A program made the position numbers and the translations under genes. Source: Blasia pusilla (lineage: Eukaryota > Marchantiophyta > Marchantiopsida > Blasiales). From it: a stretch of 64,000 bases of DNA. Positions 34,480-45,699 of the stretch are shown here, in pieces (positions within the stretch are counted from its first letter, which is position 1; the number at the start of each line of letters is the position of its first letter). The stretch covers positions 15,748,001-15,812,000 of the forward strand of contig CM114273.1 in assembly GCA_050084515.1 (NCBI GenBank), given 5' to 3'. The notes below the pieces were generated by a model. It ran no database searches, was not told the DNA's origin, and was given only the letters and a program-made list of their open reading frames with translations.

Positions 34480-34983
34480 AATAGGAGAACATCACTTGAA
34501 ATTTTTGGTGTTTGAAGAGAGAAGAGAGGCAAGAGAAGGCACAACTTCAGTTTGGGAGAAGAACATTTTATTCAGAGCTCAGTGGGTGCAGATTTCAGGT
34601 GGAGCTTTGACGGTGATAAAACTTTGTGGGCATTTTTTAGGGCTTTCCTGGTCGATTTAGCTCTCTGGGTCCGCAACAGCTAGAAGAAAGCCAAAGACTG
34701 GCTCTACTCTTTTTGTAGAGCTCGTCGAGAGCTTTCCAACGTTCCCAAAATTGCTTGATTTTGACATTCCGAACTCCTGCAGTAGCAACTTCAATGTAGG
34801 AAAGTGCAATTAGTGAAGAAAAGTTGTGTAGTTTGCTCTCTACAAGCCAATTTTCACTAGTTCTTTCATATAATTGATGAATTTTGAAATATTTCAGGTC
34901 GATTTCTGTGTAGGAGTGATCTATGCTTCAATTGGAGGAGTAGAGAGCTTGAAATTATGTTTTTTGGAGTGAAATCGTTCGTC

Positions 34984-35870
34984 ATGGAGTATTCCTCAAC
35001 ACCAATCATACGTGAGAAGCTAGATAAGCAGAATTACAATGTCTGGAAGTTTCGCATGAAATAATTTCTCAGGGGTCAAGAACTATGGGAGCTTGTCAGA
35101 GCTGATGAGGCCAAGCGAGAAGGTGACTCAACAGACTTGAATGTTCACGCCTGGAACAAACACGCAAGGCAAGTAATCCATTACATTTCAATAACGATCA
35201 GTTCGCCAACGATAAGTCACATTCAAGATATTGATAGTTCGATGGAGGTCTGGGATGCATTGGAAAAGCTATTCCAGACATCTATAAAGGCCAGAAAGCT
35301 TCAATTCAAACAACAATTGAACGAAGTGAGGAAAGAATCGCAGAGCATCAATGATTATATTTTGAGTATTAGACATATTGTTGATCAGTTGAATAGCATT
35401 GGAGTGAAAGTAGAAGATGACGACCTGATCTTGTTCACTCTTCAAGGCCTTCCCAAGGATTACAAGTCCTTTGAGACCTCTATCTTTGTGAGAGAGAAGT
35501 ATCCAACCTTTCAAGAGTTAGTCCCACTGTTAATCAGTGAAGAGATGCGCCTAGTAGGCAGCGGTAGCTTGCCTAGTGTGCAAGAGAGTGCGGTATTTGC
35601 AGGTTATGGATCAAACAGAGGCAGAGGTCGTGGCAAAAGCTTCCATGTTCGTGGTGGATATCAAGCATTTGGAGGAAGAGGCACTCAATATAACGTCACT
35701 TAATCAACTACGAACAAGTACTAGAAACAATCACAAGGTGATGATGGTGGAAACCATTGAGGTCGAGGTCATCAGTAGAGGGTCCCTGGATCTTGCAATT
35801 ACTGTGGGATAAAGGGTCACTATACAAATTTTTTCTTCAAGAAGAAGGCATATATGAGAACAAGAGCCTT
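34984..35870 (+). pseudogene. Copia gag (UBN2-type) with zinc knuckle
   Basis: It starts at ATG 34984 (MEYSSTPIIREKLDKQNYNVWKFRMK). A TAA follows at once (about 35062), then an open stretch to 35703 with the UBN2-type capsid (MEVWDALEKLF, LNEVRKESQSINDYI, LILFTLQGLPKDYKSFE) and a Gly/Arg-rich tail. After a frame change the zinc knuckle CNYCGIKGHYTNFF (about 35794-35835) has lost its last Cys to Phe. It would form the virus-like particle and bind RNA. Confidence 0.85.
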
Positions 35871-35927
35871 ACAAAAAAAAAATTATGACAACACCAAGAT
35901 CTGTACCAAGAACAACAACATTAAAAA

Positions 35928-37256
35928 ATGGAGCATCTCTTGGTCATGACTCATCATATGGGAGCAATGGTCAAGAAAGACTCGACAACAGATTGGTACA
36001 TTGACTTTGGTGCATCAAATCACATGACCTCACAAGGTAAATGGTTTAGTAGTTTAGAGTCGATGAAAGATCCTGCAATTATGCTCACAGGAGATATATC
36101 ACGCAATCATATCATATTAATCATATCACGCATACCGGTAAAGTTCCAATAGCATCACATGGTCTTTGTGCTCTTGGAAATCTTCTCTATATTCCTTCCA
36201 TTGCAAGAAACTTGATCTCTGTAGGACAGATAGTAGAACAGGGTTATCAAGTGAAGTTTAACGCAAATGGTTGTTTCATTGAAACAATGGATGACCAGAC
36301 TACGATAGCCAAAGGAACTAGATCTAGCATAATGTTCAAATTAGATGTTTCTTTGCTAGAGATTCAAACAACAACGTATGGTCAAACCGACCAACAAGTC
36401 ACAGATCTAAATGTTTGGCATAATAGAATTGGACATATGAATCTTCAAAGATTACAGAGTCTTTCATCATCTAATATAGTAATAGGACTCCCTAAATTAG
36501 CGAGTCCTGGTACGTTAGAGATATGTCCTCCTTACCAATTTGGAAAACAAGATAGATTTCCTTTTCCAAAGCAAGGTAGAAGAGCATCCATGATATTGGA
36601 GTTGATCCACACTGATGTGTGGATAACATCACAACATAGCCTTAGTGATTTCCAGTACTTTTTTTCATTTATTGATGACTTCTCTAGGTATATATGGTAT
36701 ACTTTCTGAAAGCCAAGTCAGAGGTATTCTCAGTGTTCCAAACATTCAGAGTTCTAGTAGAGACCAGACTGGAGAACACATTCTGAAATTGCGTTGTGAT
36801 GGAGAAGGATAGTATCCTTCAACAGAGTTTGATGACTATTTATGTCAGAATGGTATCCAACATCAAGTGACTTTCCGTTACACTCCACAAAAAAATGGAG
36901 TGGGTGAGAAGAAGAATCGACATATTAGCTCTGTTGAATGAGAAGAACATCTAAGGTTTTGCATGTGCAATCTTCTTAATCAACCAAACTCCAACAACAG
37001 GAGTTCATGATAAAACTCCATTCAAAGTCTTCACAGGAAGTAAACCTGATTTTTCCTTCTTGAAAGTATTTGGCTGTATTTGTTATGCTCATGTTCCTTT
37101 TGAGAGACGTCATAAATTAGACCCCAAGTCTCAAAGATGTATGTTCATTGGCTATGTTGATGGAGCTAAGGGATATAAGTGCTACATTCCATCTTCTAGG
37201 CAGCTTATTATTAGTCGCGATGTTATCTTTAGTGAGCTAAATTCATGGTATGCTCC
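35928..37256 (+). pseudogene. Copia protease and integrase, broken
   Basis: The protease site reads TDWYIDFGASNHMT, with F in place of S in the DSGA motif, so it is inactive. The integrase part has LNVWHNRIGHMNLQRL (HH), ICPPYQFGK (second Cys of CXXC lost), IHTDVW (first D), FIDDFSRYIW and NGVGEKKNRH (E). Then comes the KVFGCICYAHVPFERRHKLDPKSQ segment typical of Copia. Stops lie near 36708 and elsewhere. At 37256 the reading is cut by the DNA transposon and resumes at 41107. Confidence 0.85.
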
Positions 37257-38297
37257 CTCGGGGGTCTCACTTCCACACAAATGCCCCATCACGTGCAAAA
37301 AAGTTAGGGGTTTTTTAATTGTGTCCCTCAGAAGACGTATTAAGTTTTGTGGAAGAACAATAAGGCATAATTTATTCCATCAAACTCTTATAAGAACAAT
37401 AGGGTACTTTTTATTAGTCTTCCTTGAAAATTTTAAGATAAGATTTTTCATTTATATATTAAATTATTTTTTACAAAAATCTAGCTAAAAAAATCAATTT
37501 TATGGAAAAGCTTTAGAGGAAGAAGGGAGTCCTTACTCTCAAGTTTCCCTCTCAATTTGAGTTGGGTTTGTTTCTAGGGTTTTGGCCTTCAGAGACAAAC
37601 ATATTGAGCGAAACTTGAAGCCCCTTCCGAGCGAGTGCACAACTTTCTCAGGGAGTGGTCTAGCGTGTAGTGGCGTAGTAGGAGAAAGTGATCGGGAGAA
37701 TGCTCCTTTTTTTCTTGCTTTCTTCTATTGTGCCTCTATTCTCTTGAGTTGTATCTGATTGTGAGTTGAGGGCGGAGGATGGTAAGAAGATGAGATGTAG
37801 AGAGAATGGAAGAAAGGGAGCCTGATTTCTTAGAAACGTAGTAAATGGACATAGGGATGGGGCATTTTGTGGTAAGGAGGGGTTTGGGATTTCTTGAAAG
37901 ATGTGGCTAAGAATTTATGGCCAATGGTTATCGTTAATGGCAAAGCTTTTTCCCAACATGTTCAAGTGACTTGCATCAAGCTTTTAGGAAGACTTGGGAG
38001 GGCCACTCCACAAAAAATGGAAAGTGGGCAAAACTAAGAAGGTCTACAAAAAGAGATATTTCAAGAGGTCTCTGAGTACCATTTGCATCAAAACAACTAC
38101 TTGGAATCGAGGCTGCCTGTTGAGGATGAAGGTGTGTTTGAATCTTTGGAGAAAGTTGGCCTTGATATATGTATGGGTATGCTCTAACATAATGATTATA
38201 TTACTTTGCACATTTATATGTCATGTTTATTGTTTTCTATTGGGCTTATGTTCTAACTTGATACTTCTGTTGTGATAGATGGGAGGCTAAATATGAC

Positions 38298-38924
38298 ATG
38301 CTTATTGGTTTTTGTGGTCCCTCGGAAGAACATACATGCTCTTTTGGCTTGGAAGTACTTGTTGGGGAAGGTAATGAAGGGTATGATAAAATTGTGAGTA
38401 CTTTTGAGAAATATGCGAAAGGTATGTATGCTAGAGTAGTAATTGTGAATCCTTTGCATGAGAAAATGCCAAAATTGGCGCTCTGTGCCACCACAACTTG
38501 TAATCAATTCAAAGCAGATTGGGTGAGGGAACATTGGGTACAGCTGAAATCCATGTGGGATGAATATTGCAGAGCCAGTGTTGGTCCTTTATTGGGGCAT
38601 GCTAGTGATGGTGATGCTCGTCGTAGGAAATTAATGATGGAAGATTATACTAGTATGAATGGTTCTTTTCCAAGGTATAAAGTAGGGTGGGAAGGGTGGC
38701 AGTATTCTGTGTCCATTCTTCCAAATGGAGACTGGTATGGCTTTGGAGACCAAGATCCACCCCACAATGGGAAAAAGACTATTAACCCATTGGATCGATG
38801 TGCTGCCATGCTAGTGCTTGGTGACCAACGTGCATCATTGTCCTATGCGACGTCAATTTATAACCATTATAAAATTGAGGAGCATGGCTTGAACTGGGAT
38901 GATGTGAATAGGACCGACAGATAG
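38298..38924 (+). CDS. Putative transposon protein, part 1 (unknown family)
   Basis: This is a 208-codon frame. It has a VVIVNPLHEKMPKLALCATTTCNQF strand with acidic neighbours. Then KSMWDEYCRASVGPLLGHASDGDARRRKLMM gives a conspicuous HASDGD acidic motif followed by a basic patch, which could be part of a nuclease fold. The end is GWEGWQYSVSILPNGDWYGFGDQDPPHNGKK. A further coding-like stretch continues in another frame at about 38930-39145 (RRVQACLHHMFELQDVRHD, ADYIDIFFSVKHDLRTRI), so introns or a frameshift are likely. It probably encodes the transposase together with 39334-40686. I do not recognise the family. Confidence 0.55.
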   Translation: MLIGFCGPSEEHTCSFGLEVLVGEGNEGYDKIVSTFEKYAKGMYARVVIVNPLHEKMPKLALCATTTCNQFKADWVREHWVQLKSMWDEYCRASVGPLLGHASDGDARRRKLMMEDYTSMNGSFPRYKVGWEGWQYSVSILPNGDWYGFGDQDPPHNGKKTINPLDRCAAMLVLGDQRASLSYATSIYNHYKIEEHGLNWDDVNRTDR

Positions 38925-39333
38925 AACTGGGCTGGCCCACAACGGATAGCATCTAGGAGAGTCCAAGCCTGCCTACACCACATGTTTGAGCTGCAAGATG
39001 TTCGACATGATAGAAGTTTTGGGACAAAGTTGTACCTTGAGATTTGTGCAGATTACATCGACATTTTCTTCTCTGTGAAGCATGACTTGAGAACTCGTAT
39101 AGTATTGGCATCTAATGTATCTTGGTTTCTCCACTTGTGGAGGGTATGATTGAGGTATGGTGACCATTCTGTGACAGGGAATACAAGATGTGTCACAGAA
39201 AAAAAATATGATCTCTATTCAAGCTTTCCATGATATCAACATGTCTTGCCATTTCATTGTACTCTTAGTTTGTGCATTTGAGACAAGTTTCCATATCTTC
39301 AAGTTCCATTTCACTTGCTAGGATCTGATTTTT

Positions 39334-40686
39334 GTGAAGATTTTTTTCAGCAAGGTAGGTGGCATGAGTGGTCATGAAAGAAACTATGACTTTGGATCTC
39401 TACTAGATAGTGCAGTAGGAGTGAATCGACTGGCTGGCCTAGAGTATGGACCAGAAGGATTAAAGATACATCGTTCACATCATAAGCAAAATCATATTTG
39501 GGCAAAACTAGATCCTCTTGGTGAAGGAGACGAGGCTCAAAATCTATTTGATTATTCATTGGTTGGGACTAATGAGTTGGTTGTTGATGCTCTTAAAGAA
39601 GGGTTGGATGCAGCAAAAGAGCTTTTGAGGTTGTTGAACATGTCTCCAAGGAGTTCCTTGCCAATTGCAAAGAGAAGGTGGTGGATGCATCCATGGGATA
39701 TGGAGGCCGAGACATGGCCTTATTCAGCTTCAATAAGGGAAGTAGTGTCATGTGATGATGTTGAAGAATATGAAGATAACCGGTCCACAATAGTGTCTCC
39801 AATATATGAGCAGCCAACTTGGGAGTCTTTAGAGTTTGAGGACCATGAGGAAGATTTGAACCATATTGATTCTTGGGTTGTAGAGGAAAGTTGTGATATC
39901 AATGTACCTTTCATAATAGATAACGAAGAGATAGATATTGACATTGATCCAAAATCCATTGAAATGGAAGTATTAGGACATGAAGTAAGGTATGTGTTTG
40001 CATCTGTTCAAGCAGAACGGACTAATGTGGCAATTTCCCATGCAATAGTGCCTACTATAACTTATGATGGCAAGATTATCTATAAATACACCCTTGTAAG
40101 TCAATTGTCTTGCAATCCTTTCATGTCAAAGGATAGACTAACTCGAATAGCCCAAAAGACTTATTACACTATTGGTAAGGGAAAGGAACGTGATCCTAAT
40201 TGCCCAACTTGTTTGGTTGATGTTGGTAGTGATATTGTAGTTTTGTTTGAATCTATAGCAAATTTTGGCCCTTCCATAACATCAACAAAGTCAAAGAAAA
40301 GGAAGGGAAAAGAGACACAACTTGCAGTGGAGGCAGGAATTGCAAAAAAGGAGTATTGGTTGCGGCGTATTGTGTTTATGATTCAAAAGAATGGTTCATA
40401 TTGGTCAAGATGTCGTACGGCCTTGGACTTGTTAAACAGGCCTGTACCTCCTCCTGGACAAAAGGGAAGCATTTGTTGTATTATGTGTAATTGGTACAAG
40501 TCTTTCGGCCATGGTAACACCAAAACCTTGTTCAGTTACGATGCAATAGATGTGCAATGGATTGATATTGAAATGGTGATCTCTAATTTGAATTTAACAA
40601 TGAAATCAGGGGTACAAGATAGAATATATATACTTGATTCAGTTGACTTACATGTTTTGACTACATATATTCAGAGCGTGAGTTGA
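39334..40686 (+). CDS. Putative transposon protein, part 2 (unknown family)
   Basis: This is an intact 450-codon frame, the longest in the window. It has an N-terminal helix-rich part (DALKEGLDAAKELLRLLN), a strongly acidic middle (VEEYEDNRS, IDNEEIDIDIDPKS) and a Cys-rich part (DPNCPTCLVDVG). Then follow a lysine-rich KSKKRKGKE, likely nuclear targeting, and a C-terminal segment with SICCIMCNWYK. The paired CXXC motifs suggest zinc binding. The absence of stops over 1.35 kb in otherwise decayed DNA suggests a younger insertion. The start may lie in an upstream exon, since the sequence before ATG 39334 could hold an intron. Confidence 0.55.
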   Translation: MKIFFSKVGGMSGHERNYDFGSLLDSAVGVNRLAGLEYGPEGLKIHRSHHKQNHIWAKLDPLGEGDEAQNLFDYSLVGTNELVVDALKEGLDAAKELLRLLNMSPRSSLPIAKRRWWMHPWDMEAETWPYSASIREVVSCDDVEEYEDNRSTIVSPIYEQPTWESLEFEDHEEDLNHIDSWVVEESCDINVPFIIDNEEIDIDIDPKSIEMEVLGHEVRYVFASVQAERTNVAISHAIVPTITYDGKIIYKYTLVSQLSCNPFMSKDRLTRIAQKTYYTIGKGKERDPNCPTCLVDVGSDIVVLFESIANFGPSITSTKSKKRKGKETQLAVEAGIAKKEYWLRRIVFMIQKNGSYWSRCRTALDLLNRPVPPPGQKGSICCIMCNWYKSFGHGNTKTLFSYDAIDVQWIDIEMVISNLNLTMKSGVQDRIYILDSVDLHVLTTYIQSVS

Positions 40687-40808
40687 TCTTGGTGAGTTTT
40701 TTTTATGTTTGAGATATGTTAAATTAAAATTTTGTATGGAGTGTGCTTAGAGTGTACTTGACACTCTTGAATTGTGAGTAGGATAATGGGAGGGAGTAGG
40801 TTAGGGGG

Positions 40809-40867
40809 ATGACAGATTGGCTGATTGAGCCTCTTGCTCAATTAGGGGTTCAATTCCCCTCTGTCAT
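40809..40867 (+). other. tRNA-like fold lacking a D-arm
   Basis: ATGACAG (40809-40815) pairs with CTGTCAT (40861-40867) as a 7-bp acceptor stem. TTGAG/CTCAA (40825-40829 and 40837-40841) closes a 7-nt loop, CCTCTTG. AGGGG/CCCCT (40844-40848 and 40856-40860) closes a TTCAATT loop, a canonical T-arm that also fits a Pol III B box. The D-arm is replaced by 9 nt and the loop lacks U33, so an ordinary tRNA is unlikely. It lies near the 3' end of the DNA transposon. It may be a tRNA relic or a chance or selected structure. Confidence 0.5.
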
Positions 40868-41106
40868 AGTGTAAGGATAACATGTTGGATGTTAACTTAA
40901 CTTGGTACTTTTCTTTTCTTTCAAGGTCTTATTTTTTCAAGTGATTGCTTTACTTAAAGAATTTTAAGGGGTACAAAAAATGAAAAATGATTCCTTTAAA
41001 ATATATAAGGGTGAGAAAAAAATATTTTTTCACTTATAAGTTAGGGGGTTTAGACCCTAAGACGTCGCAGGTGATGTAGAGCCCTCCATATAGTGACCCC
41101 CCCTAG

Positions 41107-42175
41107 TATGCTCCATTTGAGCCTATTCCACCTCTAAACTCGTCTATTGAGGGGGAGAATATGACTGTAAACCAACAGAAATTGTCTTCAACTTCCCCAA
41201 GTACTAGTGCAAGATTAGGAGAGGTCCTAGATTCATTGGTTAAATCTGTGAGTCCATGGACGGGAAGAGTACGTATTCAGTCTGTTGACACTAGTAAGAG
41301 CTGGAGTCAAGTGTAAGAGGCATCTACCTCTGAACAACAACTTCATAGATCAAGTAGAGTTACACATCCACTTCATAGATTCATAAATGAAGGTTTCCTT
41401 GCGACACATCATGCATATATGATGACTACCCTTCAACATCAGGAGCCGAGTTGTTTTGAAGAAGCCACAAGTAAAGTCGAATGGATTGAAGCTATGGAGG
41501 AAGAGCTTGCTGCGTTAAGACATCAACAGACATGAGAGCTCGTTGATATACCTTCCGGTAAGGAAGCTATTGGTTGCAAATGGGTTTACAAAATCAAGCG
41601 CAATCAAGATGGTATAATTAACATATACAAAGCAAGATTGGTGGCTAAGGTCTATGCACAACAATATGGCATTGATTATGTGGAAACATTTAGCCCTATT
41701 GCAAAGATGGTGACTACAAGAACAGTGGTTGCAGTTGCAGTAAGTAAGAAGTGGAGATTACATCACATGGACGTCAAGAATGCCTTCTTGAATGGAGATC
41801 TATACGAGGAGGTATATATGACTCAAATACCTAGATACGAGCATCCCAAGTTTCCATTTCGCTTATGCAGGTTGAAGAAAGCTCTATACGTGCTCAAACA
41901 AGCTCCAAGAGCTTGGTATGGCAAGATTACCTACGTCCTACAAGAGTTGGGTTCTAGGATATATGATTCTGACTTCTCGTTATATGTCTTGAGAGGACAA
42001 GATCATACGGTTCTTATTGTGTTGTATGTTGACAATCTCTTGATTACTGGGAATATTGAAGAAATGGTACAACAAGTCAAGTTTAAGTTACAAGCAGAAT
42101 TTGATATGAAGGACTGGGAGAACTCAAGTACTTCCTTGGTATTTAGTTTATCAAGGTTGGAGAGAGCATGAGGTT
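41107..42175 (+). pseudogene. Copia reverse transcriptase, catalytic Asp lost
   Basis: Copia pol resumes after the DNA transposon (SIEGENMTVNQ...). RT motifs are EAIGCKWVYKIKRNQDG, RLVAKVYAQQYGIDYVETFSPIAKM, MDVKNAFLNGDLYEEVYM and LKQAPRAWYGKI. The active site reads LYVDNLLITG, with Asn (42034-42036) in place of the second Asp of YVDD, so polymerisation would fail. Stops at about 41314 and 41533 and a frame change after 42120 confirm decay. Confidence 0.9.
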
Positions 42176-43239
42176 ACTATAACAATAATATGCTCTTCAT
42201 ATGCTTTCAAAATATGGCCAATCTCTACACCATTGGATCAGAGTGTGAAGCTAAGAGTGGATGAAGGAGATATGTTTGCAGATTCTAATATATACACACG
42301 CACGGTTGGAAGTTTAATCTATCTAACTATAACCAGATCAGATTTGAGCTATGCTGTTGGCCCAGTGAGCTAGTGTATGCAAGCACATCGAAAAACCTCA
42401 CCTTGATGTTGTGAGGAGGATTATGCGGTATGTGAAATTCTCTATTCAATTCGGGCTTCAATTTGAACCTTCTCCGAGTTTTCGATTATAGGGCTTCATA
42501 GATGCTGATTGGGCAGGAAGCGTGTCTGATCGACAGTCCACATCTGATTATTCATTTACTTGGGGAAGCGTAGCTATAAGTTGGGCTTCAAAGAAGCAAC
42601 CTACAGTTGCTTTATCTTCAACAAAGGCTGAGTACAGAGGAGCAACCAATGCAGCATGTGAGGCGGTGTGGTTTCATCGATTACTTATTGAGATTGGTGT
42701 TAGTAACTTGTCGTGCGCATACATATCGCTACACAACATACATCGCTGGTCACATCTACAAGGAATCCGGACGCTAGCACCCTAGTCCTAGCTCACACAC
42801 ATACAAGGGAGGTGCTCCAACGGCCCACATTGCAGCCAAGCACTCTCCCTCGTAGGAGCTGTACTTCGCCTCTGCAATGTTGTTCGATCGACTCGCGTTT
42901 GGGGAATTCAGCGTACCCAAGTCTCTCATACTGAAGGCAAAACAACTGACATGCCCTCTCAGAAACCTATGAACTCGCCGTCGCTCTCCTCCTATCAACT
43001 TGAGACCTATCACAGGCTCCCAAGTCTCCATCGTGACCTCACTCGGAGAGGACTCAACCTCCGGCTTTGGTTGCTATGTAGCAACCCTAGCCACCTCCGC
43101 AACAGCCACTCCACTCTGACCTCCTACAACATGCTCCACATCCAAAAAATGAACATGTGCTACTCTAGCCGCCGCACTCTCTCGCTCGAACGAGCGCCCC
43201 GGGAAGTCCATGGGTGCCTCTCTCTCCTCGTCTCTTGAC

Positions 43240-44637
43240 CAATGCTGTCATAGACCACGTGAGGCGTGGTCCAACTCTGGACGTGACGGCATGGATGACA
43301 CTCGCATCCGTCTCTGCTCAACCATACCTAGGCTGACTATCCATGTGAGACAGTTGAGATCCATTGCCTGCCCCAACACCTGTCTCCGTGATGCCTCAGT
43401 CATCCCTGGCAACGCCGTGGTACCGGTAGTGAACCCCATGGGGCGCTCGCGCTCATCTGCTGTAGGCTCCCCCAATACTCCGGTCACCTCATCCCAAATC
43501 ATGCTTGGTCCTCCCTGACGAAAGGCATGGGATGCTGGGAAGCTCACCAACGTAGGTAAGGCTGCCCTCAACTCCCCCACCCTATTGGCCGTGGCCAACG
43601 GTGGTCTATCATCGCGTGTCACCACTTGAGATCGACGCCCTGAGTCCAAAATAGCATCCACCGTGAGATGTGGTGCTCTCTGGACTCCATGTAGGCTCGA
43701 CTCAGTACCTCTGATGGTATCAGGTTCGTCCACCATAGTCGTGGACGATGGGCACGTGACCCAACTCTCGCTGCATCTAACAACACAGCCGGTCCCAACC
43801 AAGACCTCACCGATGTACACTCGTCATCCACACGTGCGCAGTATCTCCCAACAACGGCACGTTCTCCAAAATGTACGTTGGAGAACATATCGACTCTGCT
43901 TTGCAAGTGTCGTACTACTCGCGACATCTCCCAAAACATCCACGACCTCGGATCATGCAATCCAAATCCTCGCCGGTGATGAATGACCCCGACATGGCCA
44001 TCCAAAGCAATCACCAAATGAATGGTGCCAACTCTATCAGATCCTGCGCCCCCACCAAAGATATGTCGACGGGTAGGCGTATCTTTGGTATCCCCACCGC
44101 AGATACCGACAACAACTCAGGATACCTCTGGACCAATCTGCCACGTGGCGTAATGATACTCGCCGCGGGTCTCATCTCTCTCCACATAAAGGTCTTGATG
44201 CACCGTATGCCCCCTGCAATCTGCGGCCAATCGGTGCTAATCCCTCCAAAGAGATCTAACACCCTAACACCCTCCTCTGGGCACTGCCACACACCAGGTG
44301 TGGTATCTAGTGGGGTCATCGTCTCCACTCCAAGAGCCCGATCGCCACGTGACTCTCGCTGCTCTGGGATAAAAACATGACTCCACGCCTGCCTCACGAG
44401 GTTGTCGGCACTCCTCTGTAGCTCTCGAGTCGTACCCCATAATGGTGAAGAGGTATCGCTAACATGGGAAGAGACACCCGCCATGGCCTGTCTCTCCGTG
44501 GGACTATCCGCTACTGGGACATCCTCCGCATGTGCATTCCCCTCCAACAACTCTTCTGGCCAGCTAACACTACCGTGAAAGCCGCCTAACGTGGTCTGCA
44601 CTCGCCTCTGATCGACCACCTCGTCCCCAAATCGCAC
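43240..44637 (-). pseudogene. Gypsy copy B DNMT3-like cytosine methyltransferase
   Basis: Motif I is VRVLDLFGGISTD. The C-terminal motifs are VLLDAARVGSRAHRPRLWWTNL (compare the DNMT3 type DAxxVSAAHRxRYFWGNL) and RPMGFTTGTTALPGM followed by SRRQVLGQAMDLN. ENV is present near 43865. The catalytic block is damaged: the codon after the PC pair reads Arg in place of Gln, and small deletions shift frame on both sides (about 43985 and 44200). The enzyme would methylate cytosine C5 using S-adenosylmethionine; this copy cannot. Confidence 0.8.
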
Positions 44638-44649
44638 GACGGTAATCGA

Positions 44650-45643
44650 CTCATCCGACCGTCACCTGACCGCCATCCTGGCCGATAAGCAACAGTCTCC
44701 TCCAGAAGTCAAGGATGAATCCAAGGGGATATAACACTGTACTCCCCACCAACACATCGTACGACTCAACTGGTGTCGTAATCGCACGTGTGCGCACCAT
44801 AGTACTATCTGTCGCATGCTCTGGCTGGACTCTCACAACAATCTCCTGTTGAGTCATATAATGAGTGGGTGATACGCCCCCAATCGAGGTCTATATCTGG
44901 AAGGGACAAGGCTCAATGTCGGCCTTCCGTAACCCCAACGCTAAACACGCCGCCTTCCCTAACATCAAGGGTTGCGCTCCTGAATCAAGTAGGACGCGCT
45001 GCGGGTGGTAAACTCTCCCCGTCGGACTAACCAAGTGAAATACTCCAGCTCGGTTATCCAGTAACACTACTCCAGGTGTCGCCACTGCTCGCTCTATGGC
45101 CGGTCGAGCTGGCATATCTACCGACTTCGCCGCCGCCGCATGCCATGACTCTGTGGGGAACGTCCCAAGCATCGGCTCTGAGGGCAAGTCCACCACCTCC
45201 TCAACTACCTCTGAACAAGAAGCAGTCATCTCTCCATGCTCACACAACGTGGCGGCCAACCGGAACACCTCAGCTGGTCCAACCCCCAACGTCGCCAACT
45301 CTAAGGCGGAAAATAGCAAAGTCTGACTCACTCTAGTGGCCACCTCCAACACTGTAGTCGACACTGACTCCACTCGAGCCGGTATAGGAGTTGTCACTCC
45401 AACTCCTCGTGACGTCGACGTAGGTGCCGATCTCAGAGGCACCGCTGGTCGTCGAGGCACCATCGATGGTGTGTGTAGTGCCTCCGACAATGTGAACGAT
45501 TGTGGAACCCTGGCCTGCCGCCCATCGGTCCCCTCTAGTGGGTCAATCTCAACTCCACCTCTTGATGGCTCGGTGCCTCTCGCAGCACCCCCAGTCACCA
45601 CTGCAGCTGCCTCAACCTGGGCTGCACTACACATGAATCCCAT
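44650..45643 (-). pseudogene. Gypsy copy B protease region
   Basis: HPQRVLLDSGAQPLMLGKAACLALGL gives the aspartic protease active site. SYDVLVGSTVLYPLGFILDFW lies downstream after a stop near 44890. The upstream part is the linker rich in Ser, Thr and Val that joins gag to protease and is shared with copies A and C. Confidence 0.8.
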
Positions 45644-45699
45644 ATTGGAGAGATCCTCACCCGGTCGGGGTAAGAGGTAGAGGTCGGAGTCACACTGGC

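Larger units (their letters stand above)
37257..41106 (+). mobile_element. DNA transposon of unrecognised class in Copia pol
   Basis: A 3850-bp insertion is flanked by the exact 8-bp duplication TATGCTCC (37249-37256 and 41107-41114). Its imperfect 14-bp terminal inverted repeats are CTCGGGGGTCTCAC and CTAGGGGGGGTCAC (11 of 14). Removing it restores the Copia frame. It carries two long open frames (38298-38924 and 39334-40686) with no transposase signature that I recognise. The 8-bp duplication is the hAT length, but the hAT dimerisation motif is not seen. A 9-bp reading (GTATGCTCC) is also possible. Confidence 0.75.
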
